Source of the DNA: Palsa-965 sp044448685
Lineage (GTDB): Bacteria > Bacteroidota > Bacteroidia > Palsa-965
Direction of reading: 5' to 3'
Assembly (NCBI GenBank): GCA_044448685.1
Contig: JBIOHC010000016.1
Location: forward strand, 1-64,000
Length of the DNA: 64,000 bases
The notes below the pieces were generated by a model. That model did no database searches. It was not told the origin of the DNA and was given only the letters and a program-made list of their open reading frames with translations. How positions within the stretch are numbered: position 1 is the first letter of the stretch; the number at the start of each line of letters is the position of its first letter. Made by a program: the position numbers and the translations under genes. Shown here piece after piece: positions 1 to 9,069 of this stretch.

Positions 1-33
1 GATATGAGGGTTAATACTTTCAAATTTCATTCC

Positions 34-849
34 TTACTTTTCCAAACCCTTGTTGAACGTTTCCATCATTTCCATGCTGATGCCGGTATTGGAATACCCA
101 CCGTCATGATAGAGGTTTTGCATGGTAACCATACGTGTATAATCAGAGAACATGGCGACGCAAAAATCAGCGCAGGATTCAGCGCTGGCATTACCGAGTG
201 GCGAATTTGATTCTGCCAATTTGTAAAAATTATCAAACCCTTTAATTCCCCCTCCCGCAGTTGTTTTAGTTGGTGACTGGGAGATCGTATTTACCCTTAC
301 TTTTTTGGCTTTTCCATAGTGGTATCCGAAACTTCGTGTGATGGATTCCAGGGTGGCTTTGGCATCTGCCATATCGGTATAGAATGGCAGCGTACGCTGG
401 GCTGCAATATAGGAAAGCGCAACCACAGATCCCCACTCATTAATGGCATCCATCTTATACGCTACATTCAGCATTTTGTGAAGGGAAAAGGCAGAGATGT
501 CTATACTTTTTGCAAAAAAATCATAATTGAGTTCGGTATAAGGTATGTTTTTGCGGATATTAGGTGACATTCCAATTGAATGCAGCACAAAATCCAGTTT
601 TCCTCCCAGAACCTGCTGTGAATCGGTGAAAAGCTTGGTCAGCTCTTCCATGCTGGTAGCATCGGCAGGGATTATCTCTGACCCTGTTTCGGCGGCAAGC
701 TTCTTTATTTCTCCCATTCTCATAGCCACAGGAGCATTCGTCAATACAAAGGTTGCACCTTCTGCATGTGCTTTCTGAGCCACTTTCCATGCAATGGAGT
801 TTGAATCCAGGGCACCGCTTATTATTCCTCTTTTGCCTTTCAATATCAT
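34..849 (-). CDS. fabI: Enoyl-[acyl-carrier-protein] reductase (NADH), FabI
   Basis: Cytosolic enzyme for the last step of each fatty-acid elongation cycle: NADH-dependent reduction of trans-2-enoyl-ACP. The 271-residue protein is full length for the FabI branch of the short-chain dehydrogenase superfamily. The N-terminal dinucleotide loop reads GALDSNSIAW (residues 12-21), the FabI-type variant of the SDR glycine motif. The catalytic Tyr-x6-Lys is Y157-K164, and the second FabI tyrosine is Y147 in LSYIAAQR. The gene is monocistronic, with its own -7 element 40 bases upstream; recN ends 63 bases upstream on the same strand. Assignment is seen directly from motifs and is firm. Confidence 0.95.
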   Translation of the reverse strand: MILKGKRGIISGALDSNSIAWKVAQKAHAEGATFVLTNAPVAMRMGEIKKLAAETGSEIIPADATSMEELTKLFTDSQQVLGGKLDFVLHSIGMSPNIRKNIPYTELNYDFFAKSIDISAFSLHKMLNVAYKMDAINEWGSVVALSYIAAQRTLPFYTDMADAKATLESITRSFGYHYGKAKKVRVNTISQSPTKTTAGGGIKGFDNFYKLAESNSPLGNASAESCADFCVAMFSDYTRMVTMQNLYHDGGYSNTGISMEMMETFNKGLEK

Positions 850-888
850 AACAGTTCAGTTAAAATAATCTTTTTGATGTCTAACGGA

Positions 889-896
889 CAAATATA
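889..896 (-). promoter_or_regulatory. -7 element of fabI promoter
   Basis: Reads TATATTTG on the minus strand, a perfect match to the Bacteroidota TAnnTTTG element, 40 bases before the fabI start codon. I see no clear -33 TTTG partner at the usual distance. Confidence 0.55.
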
Positions 897-911
897 CTAT
901 GTTTCCTAAGA

Positions 912-2573
912 TCATTCAGTATGGAGTAATTCTCTTGCATTTTTAAGCGCTGCCGGTGAAGGATTACCTGCGCTGAGCATTTTAGCTATTTCCTCCACCC
1001 TCTCCTCTTTTTTAAGAATACGGATCTGTGAAAATGTTTTTGCTCCCTGAACTTCTTTATAAACGAACATATGCTTTCCGTTTTTAGATGCAATCTGTGG
1101 TAAATGGGTAATCGCCACAACCTGCATGGATGTAGCCATTTGTTCCAGAATCCGCCCGACCTTATCAGCAACTTCGCCTGAAACACCGGTATCTATTTCA
1201 TCGAAAATAATAGTGGGCAAATCGGTTCGCCCGGCCAGGATTGACTTGATGCACAGCATAAGTCTGGAAAGTTCACCTCCGGAGGCAACTTTGTGAAGTG
1301 GCTTTGGCTCTGAGCCCTTGTTGGCTGAAAAGAAAAAATTCAGTTTGTCTTGTCCATTCCCGCTTAGCTGTTCCGGCAATGTTTCGCATTTGGCTTGAAT
1401 AACGGCATGTGGCATGCCAAGTTGTATGAGGAGTTTACTCAGATCCTTTTCAAGTGCAGGAGCCATTGCTTTTCTCCTTTCTGACAGTTTTTTCGCCTGA
1501 GCTGTCAACGATTTCCGATGCTGTAAGAGCGCTGTTTCCAATGCTTTTATTTCTGTCTCAAGCGTTGAAATACGCTCCAGTTTGCCGGATAAGTCCTCCC
1601 TTAACAGAATAAGTTCATGAACTGTTTTTACATTATGCTTTTGAATAAGTCTGTATAACTCATCCAGTATAAGGTCCAGTTCTTCTTTACGCTGAGGATC
1701 TGCATGTACGGAATCTTCCAGACTTTCCAGTTCCGTTGCGATGTCTTTCAACTCAATATACGCGCTTTGCACTCTGTCAAAAGTCTGTGAGATAGAACTA
1801 TTGTATTTGGCTATGCCGCTAAGAGCTTGCCTCACTTCATGGAGGCCTGTCAGCAAGTTAGATTCACCGCCTTTGACAGTGGCCGTGGCTTTGCCTAACT
1901 GTATTTTGATACCTTCTGCATTATTCAACAGTTCCCTTTCTTTTTCCAGTTCTTCCTGGTTCAGCTTATTCAAGCCAGCCTTATCAAGCTCATCAAACTG
2001 AAACTGGAGGTAATCCAACTCTTTTTTAGAGTCGGCTTCCCGGGTTTTTAAATTCAGCAGATCCCGTTCTACCTTCTTAAAGGAACGGTATTCCGCCTCA
2101 TAGATTTTTAATAGGCTCACATTATCTGCAAATACATCCAGCACATGAAGCTGGAATGCAGAATCGTGAATAGTAAGCGTCTGGTGCTGGGAATGGATAT
2201 CTATGAGCTGGTCACCTAATTCCTTCAAAATGACGAGTGTAACCGGTGTGTCATTGATAAATGCCCTGCTTTTACCTTCCGGGGTAATTTCCCTTCGTAC
2301 GGTAGTCAATTTTTCATTATCCAGTTCATGGGCATTAAAAAAAGATTCCAATGGCAAAGTTTCTGTATCAAAAACGGCTTCTACCGTGCATTTCCTTGAT
2401 TTGTCCTGTAAAACGCCGGAATCTGCCCTTTGCCCTACCAGCAAACCCAGTGCACCGAGCAAAATGGACTTACCGGCACCTGTTTCTCCGGTAATAAGGG
2501 AGAGCCCGGTCTGAAAATCAATTTCCAGCTGATTTATCAATGCATAATTGGAAACGGACAAGTGTTTAATCAT
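912..2573 (-). CDS. recN: DNA repair ATPase RecN
   Basis: SMC-like ATPase of the double-strand-break repair pathway. The 553 residues match the family length. The N-terminal Walker A is GETGAGKS (residues 29-36). It is followed by a long charged coiled-coil region (about 155-380), the ABC signature ASGGELSRL near residue 430 and Walker B IIFDEIDTG near 455, then an AITHLPQIA switch segment. This domain order is that of RecN rather than RecF or SMC. The start ATG is followed by the typical MIKHLSVSNYALI. A TAAATTTG element lies about 35 bases upstream. The gene reads toward fabI, but a 63-base gap and fabI's own promoter suggest separate transcription. Confidence 0.95.
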   Translation of the reverse strand: MIKHLSVSNYALINQLEIDFQTGLSLITGETGAGKSILLGALGLLVGQRADSGVLQDKSRKCTVEAVFDTETLPLESFFNAHELDNEKLTTVRREITPEGKSRAFINDTPVTLVILKELGDQLIDIHSQHQTLTIHDSAFQLHVLDVFADNVSLLKIYEAEYRSFKKVERDLLNLKTREADSKKELDYLQFQFDELDKAGLNKLNQEELEKERELLNNAEGIKIQLGKATATVKGGESNLLTGLHEVRQALSGIAKYNSSISQTFDRVQSAYIELKDIATELESLEDSVHADPQRKEELDLILDELYRLIQKHNVKTVHELILLREDLSGKLERISTLETEIKALETALLQHRKSLTAQAKKLSERRKAMAPALEKDLSKLLIQLGMPHAVIQAKCETLPEQLSGNGQDKLNFFFSANKGSEPKPLHKVASGGELSRLMLCIKSILAGRTDLPTIIFDEIDTGVSGEVADKVGRILEQMATSMQVVAITHLPQIASKNGKHMFVYKEVQGAKTFSQIRILKKEERVEEIAKMLSAGNPSPAALKNARELLHTE

Positions 2574-2607
2574 TTTTCCGGGTGTGATAAAATGTGAATA
2601 CAGGGTG

Positions 2608-2615
2608 CAAATTTA
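2608..2615 (-). promoter_or_regulatory. -7 element of recN promoter
   Basis: TAAATTTG on the minus strand, 34 bases upstream of the recN ATG; matches the Bacteroidota TAnnTTTG consensus. Only the -7 half is evident. Confidence 0.5.
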
Positions 2616-2755
2616 CAAGCAAATCGGGTTCTGTTGAAATCTTGTTAAAAATTCAATTTTTCGATTAACCCCTTCATTAAGAGGGTGAGTCCGTGTCTGA
2701 TTTCCATTAAATAACCGTACAAAGTCTTTTTATTATCCTTTCGTTAATTTTTTCA

Positions 2756-2763
2756 TACTTTTG
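2756..2763 (+). promoter_or_regulatory. Candidate -7 element in the 361-base gap before the SusC gene
   Basis: The gap 2574-2934 holds no gene. Its left end carries the recN promoter. TACTTTTG at 2756-2763 matches TAnnTTTG and would give an A-rich untranslated leader of about 165 bases before the SusC ATG at 2935. I see no riboswitch-like fold and no good TTTG -33 box, so the call rests on one 8-base match. Confidence 0.4.
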
Positions 2764-2934
2764 GCCGCCTACGTATGATAATAACCGTTCATTGAAAAAT
2801 AACTTTTTTTAACATACATTTATCCGCTTTTCCAACTCTAGAAGGAAGCGCATATATTCAAAATTAGAAATTACGGACAGCAATCAGATAAACTTAATCA
2901 AATACAATCAATTCAATAAAAATCAACACAAACA

Positions 2935-5900
2935 ATGAAACATATGAAACAAAAATGGCAGTTATTTCTACTCCTATTCTTGCTTACGGCGGCAGGGGCC
3001 TATGCCCAGACGACCGTGATGGGAGTCGTCAAAGGCGCTGACGATAACCAACCGTTGGCCGGTGTGGTAGTCAAAATAGAAGGAACGACAAAAGGTACAG
3101 TAACAGACATGAACGGAACATTCAAGATTGATGTTCCTTCGGCAGATTCCAAACTGGTGTTTTCATATGTAGGTATGACAACACAAACTGTGGCCGCCGG
3201 AACAAGCGGAATCTTAAATGTAATGATGAAGGTTGGTGTTGTTATGAAAGAAGTTGTTGTAACAGCCCTTGGTATTTCCAAGGAAACCAAATCACTCGGA
3301 TATTCGGTATCACAAGTTAGTGGTGATGCGGTTCGTGAATCCGGTGAAACAAACGTTATTGAAGCACTGGCTGCAAAAGCGCCCGGTGTGCAGGTTACAG
3401 GCTCCGGAGGAACTCCCGGAGCTTCTTCCAAAATACTGATCCGGGGTAACAATACCTTTGGTGATAACAATCCGCTTATCGTTATTGACGGTGTTCCTGT
3501 TGATAATAGTGTAAACAACGTTTCCGGTGCTGATAACCCATATAACCAGAATCTGGCAGGTGTAAACGAATCCAACCGTGCCCTGGACATCAATCCGGAC
3601 GATATTGAGTCGGTTTCTATCCTTAAAGGAGCTGCCGCATCTGCACTTTATGGTTCCAAAGGATCACACGGTGCAATTATCTATACCACCAAACGCGGTA
3701 AAAAAGGTAAAGGGCTGACCGTTACATACAGTTCAGGAATGATCTGGGATAAAGTGAATAAACTTCCCGGTCTTCAGAATGATTTCTCTCAGGGTAACTG
3801 GTCAGGTACAACACCTAACACAGCTGTTTACCAACCATTGACGTATGGTCCTGGTCCGTCTTTTTCCGTTCTAACCCCCGGAACCGGTTACAGCTGGGGT
3901 CCCCGTGCAGCATCCTTAGGTTTACCAACCTACGATAACCCAGGTAAATTTTTCCAGACTGGTAAGACAATGAATAACAGTGTTTCCATTGTTGCCGGTG
4001 ATGAGAACTCATCCATCCGTGCCAGTGTTAGTAACACCCACCAGACCGGTATCGTTCCTGATTCCAAACTGGACCGTACCAGTGTTCGTATCACAGCTGA
4101 CCATAAGTCAAGCAAGTGGTTCGATATGGGCGGTACTGTTGCTTATACCAATACACAAACAGAAAAACCACAGAACGGATCTAACCTGAGCGGTATTATG
4201 CTTTCTCTTATGCGTAACCCTATCACGTTTGATGCAAGCAATTACCTTCTTGCTCCTGGTATACAGCGTCAGTTTTACGGGACCTATGACAATACCTATT
4301 TCACAGCGCATGATGATCCATTTACAGATGAAACCAACCGTGTAATCGGGAACATTTTCTTCAATATACACCCTACTGATAATATCACCATCACTTCCCG
4401 TTCTGGTACTGATTTTTACCATACCGGTAATCAACAGATCTATGCCATCGGTTCTATGGGTGATGACCTGAACGACAAACTCGGACAGGTGAACAGAACC
4501 TCTATCGATAGCCGTAATATTTACCAGGATGTTTTGGGTAAATACAATAAGCAATTGAATGAGAACATTGGCTTTTCAGCCTTGTTGGGTTATAACTTCC
4601 AATATTCCCAATATGCTTCGATTTTTACCCGTGGACGTGGATTGGTTATCCCGAACTTCTACAACTTTAGCAATGCATCTGCACTTTATACCAGTAATTC
4701 CGAATCCTATCAGAATTCAAGTGCAATACTTGCAGATATCAGTGTAGATTTTAAACGCTACCTGTACCTGGATGTTACTGCACGTAATGAGTGGAGCAGC
4801 ACCATGAACAAAAGCTATCTGTATCCAAAAGCTGACCTTACCTATGTATTTAGCGATATGGTTAAATTACCAAAATGGTTCTCCTTTGGTAAAGTGCGTG
4901 TGGCTTATGCAAGCGCCGGTAATGCTCCTTCACCGTATTCGAACAAGACACCTTATTCCACACCTGTTATTGCTGATGGCTGGACGAGCGGTCTTGGCTT
5001 CCCATACAATGGCAATATCGGATACGGAATTTCTTCCACTTACCTGAATCCAAGCCTGAAGCCTGAGCGTACCAACGAGTACGAGGCAGGAACAGACCTT
5101 CGTTTCCTGGATTCACGTGTAACACTTGACCTGACGGTATATACCCGTAAAACTACGGATGTATTACTTGCTCAACCAATTGCACCATCCAGCGGATGGG
5201 GTTATTACTACACGAACGCTGCTGAAATCGACAATAAAGGGTGTGAAATCGCACTTGGACTTGTACCTGTTAAAAAGAAGGATTTCAGCTGGACGATGAC
5301 CACCATGTGGTCCAAAAACGTCAACACGATCGCTGCGCTTGCCAACGGTGTTACCAAATACAATTATGAACAGGGATTTGGTGACCCAGGATCTTATGCG
5401 ATTATCGGGCAGGCTTTTGGAGTGTTTTACGGAACTGCCTGGCAGAGAGATGGTAATAACAAACTTGTTATCGGCCAAAATGGTCTTCCGATCATTGCTG
5501 CTAACCCAGCGGTTATCGGTAACCCGAATCCAAAATGGCTTGCAGGTATCAACAACGTATTCAAATACAAGAACCTCAGCTTTAGCTTCCTGTGGGATAT
5601 CCGTTACGGAGGTGATGTATGGAATGGTACACTCCAGAGTCTGAACACGCGCGGACGCTCAGCAGCATCTGATGCACGTGATGGAGCATATGCTACCTAT
5701 GTAATTGACGGTGTTTATGCTCCTGGAACAACAGATGTTGCTACAGGCAAGGATATTTCCGGTCAGAAAAACACCACAGCAGTTTCATCCAAGTCTTACT
5801 TCCAGAATTATGTAGGTCAGAACGGTGCAGCTGAACAGGTTGTTGAAAACGGTGGATGGGTTCGTCTGCGTTCTATCGGAGTAAACTACCGCTTTGATTT

Positions 5901-6099
5901 CACCAAGAAGGAGAAAAAATCTTTCGTTCAGTATGTGGAATTGGGTCTGAGTGCCAGGAATCTGCTTCTCTTCACCAGTTACAGCGGTGTCGATCCTGAA
6001 ACCAGTCTTACCGGTTCCGGATCCAATATCAACGGTTGGGATTATTTCAATAACCCAAGCACCAAATCATATATGTTGAACCTAAAAGTTGGACTCTAA
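2935..6099 (+). CDS. SusC/RagA-family TonB-linked outer-membrane transporter
   Basis: Outer-membrane beta-barrel that imports a ligand, usually a glycan or peptide, with its SusD partner using TonB energy. The 1054-residue protein has a signal peptide ending at about AYAQ (residue 25) and a carboxypeptidase-regulatory-like domain (about 28-100, TTVMGVVKGADDNQPLAGV). The family hallmark KEVVVTALGI follows at 105-114. The plug domain carries the SusC signature RGNNTFGDNNPLIVIDGVPV split over residues 170-190, and a long barrel ends in LNLKVGL. A downstream Met4 is an alternative start. The SusD-like gene follows after 28 bases. No sigma/anti-sigma pair or glycoside hydrolase lies nearby, so the substrate cannot be predicted; peptide or general uptake is as likely as a polysaccharide. 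Confidence 0.93.
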   Translation: MKHMKQKWQLFLLLFLLTAAGAYAQTTVMGVVKGADDNQPLAGVVVKIEGTTKGTVTDMNGTFKIDVPSADSKLVFSYVGMTTQTVAAGTSGILNVMMKVGVVMKEVVVTALGISKETKSLGYSVSQVSGDAVRESGETNVIEALAAKAPGVQVTGSGGTPGASSKILIRGNNTFGDNNPLIVIDGVPVDNSVNNVSGADNPYNQNLAGVNESNRALDINPDDIESVSILKGAAASALYGSKGSHGAIIYTTKRGKKGKGLTVTYSSGMIWDKVNKLPGLQNDFSQGNWSGTTPNTAVYQPLTYGPGPSFSVLTPGTGYSWGPRAASLGLPTYDNPGKFFQTGKTMNNSVSIVAGDENSSIRASVSNTHQTGIVPDSKLDRTSVRITADHKSSKWFDMGGTVAYTNTQTEKPQNGSNLSGIMLSLMRNPITFDASNYLLAPGIQRQFYGTYDNTYFTAHDDPFTDETNRVIGNIFFNIHPTDNITITSRSGTDFYHTGNQQIYAIGSMGDDLNDKLGQVNRTSIDSRNIYQDVLGKYNKQLNENIGFSALLGYNFQYSQYASIFTRGRGLVIPNFYNFSNASALYTSNSESYQNSSAILADISVDFKRYLYLDVTARNEWSSTMNKSYLYPKADLTYVFSDMVKLPKWFSFGKVRVAYASAGNAPSPYSNKTPYSTPVIADGWTSGLGFPYNGNIGYGISSTYLNPSLKPERTNEYEAGTDLRFLDSRVTLDLTVYTRKTTDVLLAQPIAPSSGWGYYYTNAAEIDNKGCEIALGLVPVKKKDFSWTMTTMWSKNVNTIAALANGVTKYNYEQGFGDPGSYAIIGQAFGVFYGTAWQRDGNNKLVIGQNGLPIIAANPAVIGNPNPKWLAGINNVFKYKNLSFSFLWDIRYGGDVWNGTLQSLNTRGRSAASDARDGAYATYVIDGVYAPGTTDVATGKDISGQKNTTAVSSKSYFQNYVGQNGAAEQVVENGGWVRLRSIGVNYRFDFTKKEKKSFVQYVELGLSARNLLLFTSYSGVDPETSLTGSGSNINGWDYFNNPSTKSYMLNLKVGL

Positions 6100-6127
6100 G
6101 AACACATCCTTCTTAACAAAAGATAAA

Positions 6128-7525
6128 ATGAAAACAAAAAACATATTCCTATTTGCTCTGGCTGCACTTTCACTTGCATCCTGCCGTAGAGGAGATAATC
6201 TGACGGTAAACCCGAATCAGCCTCTGAATGCAACTCCTGGTACCATGCTTACCGGCGTGGAAGCCAATACGACCATGAACTACGAAGCCGGTCTGGCCCG
6301 TATTTCTGCCATCTTTATGCAATATCAAAGCGGTTGTGTTGCCCAGTCCACAGCTTATGATTTGTACATCATGACAGCCAGTGATATGGACAACTACTGG
6401 AATGGATTGTATGTAGGGGCTATGAAAAATGCCAAACTTCTGTACACCCAATATGAGGGGAATTATCCCTGGTATGCCGGTATTGCCAAAATCAACATGG
6501 CAATAAACCTGGGTATAGCCACTCAGTTGTGGGGAGATGTACCGTATTCGGAAGCTTTTAATTTCGATCAGGGTACCAATATGCCTCATATGGATCTGCA
6601 AAGTTCCCTGCTTGCCAATAATGGAGCTATTCAGACTCTTCTGACTCAGGCCATTGCTGACCTAAGCACACCTGCATCAGCCAACCAGAAAACACCTGGA
6701 GCGGATGATCTGATTTTCGGTGGTAGCAATACAGCCTGGATTAAGACAGCGTGGGTTCTGAAAGCACGTTACCACAATTTGTTGAGCAACAGCGATCCTA
6801 TCGGATCAGCAAACAGTGTATTAGCTGATCTTGCTGGCGGTATGACTTCTAATGCCGATAATTGCAAAACTGCTCATAACAATGCAACAGACCCTAACCA
6901 GTGGGCAGCTTTCCAGGATGGCCGCGGTTATAATTTCGCTTGTCAGTCCCTGATTGATTCTATGGGTAATCTAACCGACCCGCGTACCAGCTGGTATTTT
7001 GATACTACAGGAACAAGTGGTGCAGGACCTGCTGGTAACCCACTCGGAACCACCAACGGTGGAGCAACTCTGGGAAGATATCTGTATGATGTTGCTGCAG
7101 TAGCTGCAGGCGGAAGTGGTGAAGAATTACCTACTCCACTTGTTACTTATGCCGAAGCATTATTTTTGCAAGCAGAAGCTCAGGCACGTCTTTCTCAGAC
7201 TGCCAATGCAGTTATCTCTTTGAACCTGGCCATTCAGGCAAGTGTTCAGGATGTAACAAGCGGAACCAATACAGGTGCAACAATTGCAACTAAAGTTTCC
7301 GCTACCGTTCATCAGGTTATTACCGAGAAATGGAAAGCTATGTTTGCACAGCCACTGGAGGCTTATGCAGATTACCGCAGAACCGGATTCCCTGCATTGA
7401 AAATACGTCCGGGTGCAGCCTTGAATTATATTCCAAAGCGTTTCCCAACCGATTTAGGTGAAAGCACTGCCAATACAAATGCAGTTGTGTATCCGCTTAG
7501 TCAAAAAGTTTGGTTCGGACTTTAA
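6128..7525 (+). CDS. SusD/RagB-family outer-membrane lipoprotein
   Basis: Surface lipoprotein that acts as the ligand-binding lid of the SusC transporter encoded just upstream. An in-frame start exists at 6089 inside the SusC gene. The ATG at 6128 is preferred because it begins directly with a lipoprotein signal, MKTKNIFLFALAALSLASC, giving acylated Cys19 and a 465-residue precursor. Family features are the helical TPR-like SusD fold with QLWGDVPYSEAF near residue 140, and the C-terminal region in which an ITEKWKAMFAQPLEAYADYRRTG-like stretch precedes a final YPLSQK. It looks like the SusD-like type 2 subgroup. Together with SusC it forms a two-gene operon closed by the terminator at 7546. 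Confidence 0.9.
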   Translation: MKTKNIFLFALAALSLASCRRGDNLTVNPNQPLNATPGTMLTGVEANTTMNYEAGLARISAIFMQYQSGCVAQSTAYDLYIMTASDMDNYWNGLYVGAMKNAKLLYTQYEGNYPWYAGIAKINMAINLGIATQLWGDVPYSEAFNFDQGTNMPHMDLQSSLLANNGAIQTLLTQAIADLSTPASANQKTPGADDLIFGGSNTAWIKTAWVLKARYHNLLSNSDPIGSANSVLADLAGGMTSNADNCKTAHNNATDPNQWAAFQDGRGYNFACQSLIDSMGNLTDPRTSWYFDTTGTSGAGPAGNPLGTTNGGATLGRYLYDVAAVAAGGSGEELPTPLVTYAEALFLQAEAQARLSQTANAVISLNLAIQASVQDVTSGTNTGATIATKVSATVHQVITEKWKAMFAQPLEAYADYRRTGFPALKIRPGAALNYIPKRFPTDLGESTANTNAVVYPLSQKVWFGL

Positions 7526-7545
7526 TATCTCTTTTTGAATAGAAA

Positions 7546-7577
7546 GGGCTGCCAGTCACACAGGCAGCCCTTTTTTT
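7546..7577 (+). terminator. Rho-independent terminator of the susCD operon
   Basis: Perfect 8-bp stem GGGCTGCC (7546-7553) and GGCAGCCC (7563-7570), a 9-base loop, then seven T residues. It lies 20 bases after the SusD stop codon. Confidence 0.93.
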
Positions 7578-7610
7578 ATGGTCTTTATTTTCCAGGCCTA
7601 CCCTACCCTC

Positions 7611-8153
7611 TCAGCAATTCAGATTAAACGTGTGAAATAATTTCATCTTTCCGGACAGTTCCAGCATGAGTTGTAACTCATTGATATGGGAAATTTCAGG
7701 TTCATGAAAAACATTCAATTCTGATTCCGCGATATCCAAATCCTGTTTGTTGAAACTCCTCCCTATGGTCAGGTGCAGTACGGATGAAATTGACATATTC
7801 CGTTTCAGAGCAGGGAATTTATTCCTTAATTCTTTTATTAATCGGGTTCTGAAGTCAATGATCTCCTTTCCTTTTTCAACCGGAAGAAACAGCGTTCCGC
7901 TTTTTTCAAACGTACTTACAGGCCCGGTTATTAAATTCTTAAAGCAAGGTATATTGCATAACGGGATACTGATGTCTGTGACTTCCTTACTTTTTCCCGC
8001 CGGCAGTGTGAAATCAAAAAGTGTTATATGGGGAGGGACATGCTGGGATTTAAAAGGGACTCCGATTTTACTGAAGACTTTTCCTCTTTGTTTAAAAATA
8101 AGCCTGGAGATTGAACTGGAAGGAATGGCTAAAAGTGAATACTGTTCTTTCAT
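7611..8153 (-). CDS. 2H phosphoesterase / 2'-5' RNA ligase superfamily protein
   Basis: The 180-residue protein has the two H-x-T/S-hydrophobic motifs that define the 2H superfamily: PPHITLFDF near residue 45 and LHLTIGRS near residue 128. Known members hydrolyse 2',3'-cyclic phosphates or ligate RNA ends, so a cytosolic RNA- or nucleotide-processing role is inferred; the substrate is unknown. The ATG at 8153 is chosen because it overlaps the stop of the upstream zinc-ribbon gene as ATGA, implying translational coupling; a longer reading begins at 8180. The pair is divergent from the ssb genes. Sequence divergence from named family members is high, so a specific enzyme name is not justified. 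Confidence 0.72.
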   Translation of the reverse strand: MKEQYSLLAIPSSSISRLIFKQRGKVFSKIGVPFKSQHVPPHITLFDFTLPAGKSKEVTDISIPLCNIPCFKNLITGPVSTFEKSGTLFLPVEKGKEIIDFRTRLIKELRNKFPALKRNMSISSVLHLTIGRSFNKQDLDIAESELNVFHEPEISHINELQLMLELSGKMKLFHTFNLNC

Positions 8154-8512
8154 GAATATTTTCTTTTTCTTACAATGCAACAGTAGTTATTCTCGAGGGT
8201 AAGATACCCATACTCATAACAATAGTAATAAGTCTCTCCATTTTTGTTCCGGTACAGGCTGGTAAAATGATTAAAATCGAAGTCCTTATCTTTTAACCTG
8301 TTTGAACTGCAGCGCAAGGTTTCTTCTCCTTTCAGTATGTCATGCAGTATTCTTCTGTTTTTACGGAGGATATTGTTGACATTTCGCACATAATTACTTT
8401 CATCGCTGTTCTGACGATTGTGGTAAGCATTCCGGCACATATCCGAACAGAATTTTTTATCTGCCCGTCCCGCAAGGGGCTCTCTGCATTCGATACATTC
8501 CTTTGTATTCAT
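8150..8512 (-). CDS. Small zinc-ribbon protein of unknown function
   Basis: A 120-residue cytosolic protein. The N-terminus carries two Cys pairs, C-I-E-C (6-9) and C-S-D-M-C (22-26), with the sequence ADKKFCSDMCRNAYHNRQN, a treble-clef/zinc-ribbon arrangement seen in small Bacteroidota proteins annotated with DUF2116-type Zn ribbons. A basic helical middle (RNVNNILRKNRRIL) and a Tyr/Cys-rich C-terminus follow. Nucleic-acid binding is plausible from the basic, zinc-finger character but is inference. It is the first gene of a coupled pair; its TGA overlaps the ATG of the 2H phosphoesterase. The 200 bases between it and the divergent ssb gene (8513-8712) contain no other gene and no promoter match I would defend. 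Confidence 0.7.
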   Translation of the reverse strand: MNTKECIECREPLAGRADKKFCSDMCRNAYHNRQNSDESNYVRNVNNILRKNRRILHDILKGEETLRCSSNRLKDKDFDFNHFTSLYRNKNGETYYYCYEYGYLTLENNYCCIVRKRKYS

Positions 8513-8712
8513 TTTAATTTTATTAGCACATGAAATGCCGTTTACAAGTATTTACAAACGCCTATATACGTATGTAAATAATTATTTACCGAATAATGCT
8601 CATGACAGGTTTCAAATTTGCATCATCATTCAATAGCCAATAGGCTGAAAAGAGTGAGTACTGAACAAATAAATAAACCGCCTGGCAAATCACAGGCATA
8701 AAACCATGTGAA

Positions 8713-9069
8713 ATGAAAAACATAAGCAATTCAGTTCAACTGATCGGAAATTTAGGCAAGACTCCTGAAATAAAAAACTTTGAAGGGGGTAAAAAAGTGG
8801 CAAGGGTAAGTCTCGCAACCACTGACACGTATACAAGTCAGAAAGGGGAACGTGTACGCGAAACACAATGGCATAACCTGGTTGCCTGGGGCAAATGTGC
8901 AGAACTCATGGAACGCTATCTTAAAAAAGGATCAGAAGTAGCTATTCAGGGTAAGCTGATATCCAGGTGGTACGATGATAAGGAAGGGAAAAAAAGGCAA
9001 ATCACAGAAATCAGGGTTAATGAATTACGACTACTTGGATCAAAACATGAGACCGATGAACGCTCCTAG
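8713..9069 (+). CDS. ssb: Single-stranded DNA-binding protein (short form)
   Basis: OB-fold protein that coats single-stranded DNA. The 118-residue sequence aligns with the SSB core: VQLIGNLGKTPEI at residues 8-20, then TQWHNLVAWGKCAELM (the conserved Trp-His of strand 3), YLKKGSEVAIQGKL and the final strand EIRVNELRLLG. It lacks the glycine-rich linker and the acidic DDDIPF-type tail that recruits partner proteins in the housekeeping SSB, so it is probably an accessory or natural-competence/mobile-type SSB. The next gene, also SSB-like, begins inside its 3' end. The GTGAAATG start context and absent SD are ordinary for this phylum. Confidence 0.88.
   Translation: MKNISNSVQLIGNLGKTPEIKNFEGGKKVARVSLATTDTYTSQKGERVRETQWHNLVAWGKCAELMERYLKKGSEVAIQGKLISRWYDDKEGKKRQITEIRVNELRLLGSKHETDERS

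Noticed and set aside
2574..2934. Riboswitch or small RNA in the long SusC leader
   Set aside because: No recognisable conserved fold or sequence; AT-rich leader with only a promoter-like match.
3000..3593. 197-codon open frame on the minus strand inside the SusC gene
   Set aside because: It lies opposite a well-conserved SusC region, is Thr/Pro/Val-rich as expected from an antisense reading, and has no recognisable motif.
7747..8202. 151-codon plus-strand frame opposite the 2H phosphoesterase
   Set aside because: The minus-strand frame carries both 2H motifs and a coupled start; the plus frame has none.
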